From: an uncultured Collinsella sp.
Lineage (GTDB): Bacteria; Actinomycetota; Coriobacteriia; Coriobacteriales; Coriobacteriaceae
Direction: 5' to 3'
NCBI GenBank assembly: GCA_959602875.1
Contig: CAUGVQ010000007.1
Span: 1 to 40,161 of the forward strand
DNA length: 40,161 bases
Below, piece after piece: positions 40,080 to 40,161 of this stretch. Below the pieces are notes generated by a model, which worked only from the letters and a program-made list of their open reading frames with translations, made no database searches and was not told where the DNA came from. Numbering within the stretch: position 1 is the stretch's first letter; each line of letters starts with the position of its first letter. The translations under genes were made by a program, and so were the position numbers.

Positions 40080-40161
40080 GGGCCAAAATCGCGCTCTCTG
40101 TAGTGCAAACCGCCGGCGTGGACCGCTCACCTTCGGCGAACGGTAGGTATTAGTAGATAAG

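Noticed and set aside
1..40161. CRISPR arrays, tRNA or rRNA genes, transposases, phage or toxin-antitoxin genes
   Set aside because: None seen by eye: no regularly spaced repeats beyond the short ones listed, no cloverleaf with a TTCGA-type arm was noticed in the spacers, and no recognisable mobile-element protein.

Overview
The window is about 40 kb of GC-rich bacterial DNA, densely packed and coding almost entirely on the + strand. The best fit is a gut actinobacterium of the class Coriobacteriia (Collinsella/Olsenella-like). This is inferred from base composition, a housekeeping order shared with Firmicutes and Actinobacteria (prfA-prmC-sua5 ... rpiB-atp operon-murA), many PTS and peptidase genes, and strong Shine-Dalgarno (SD) sites before GTG or TTG starts. 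No rRNA, tRNA, CRISPR array, transposase or phage gene was seen.

Layout. 1-2613: the two halves of a heterodimeric ABC exporter, the first cut by the window edge. 2614-3179: a non-coding gap holding a terminator and an unusual 144-bp inverted-repeat element. 3180-4067: a LacX-like sugar mutarotase. 4357-8167: release factor 1 (prfA), its methyltransferase (prmC) and a Sua5/TsaC-type tRNA t6A enzyme, with a divergent remnant of a second prmC 3' end between the last two. 8174-13918: an apparently inserted metabolic block of glycerol kinase, a minus-strand Mga-type regulator, an M20 amidohydrolase and an MFS transporter. 14104-21652: rpiB and the complete F1Fo ATP synthase operon (atpI-like, B, E, F, H, A, G, D, C). 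21708-24200: murA and an LCP cell-wall ligase. 24285-27847: pepT (minus), a DtxR-type metalloregulator with a homocysteine methyltransferase, and CutC (minus). 28135-35976: a MupG/DUF871-type glycosidase, a LicR-type PRD activator, a three-gene Lac/cellobiose-family PTS, a glycosylasparaginase-type Ntn hydrolase and a PepV-like dipeptidase. 36025-40079: an RDD membrane protein, a short GrdB-like protein, a YitT-family membrane protein and a phosphohexomutase.

How they may work together. The ATP synthase, release-factor and cell-wall genes are ordinary core functions. The most interesting locus is 28135-35976: a sugar PTS and its PRD regulator sit next to a 6-phospho-glycosidase family protein, an enzyme carrying the HDTVGM motif of GlcNAc-asparaginases, and a dipeptidase. 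Together they could import and dismantle glycan-amino-acid or glycopeptide material, either host or diet N-glycan stubs or muropeptides. This is inference; the individual family assignments are solid. The second notable item is the prmC scar at 7133-7169, which differs from the intact gene almost only at synonymous positions and so looks like the leftover of a replaced or deleted homologue.
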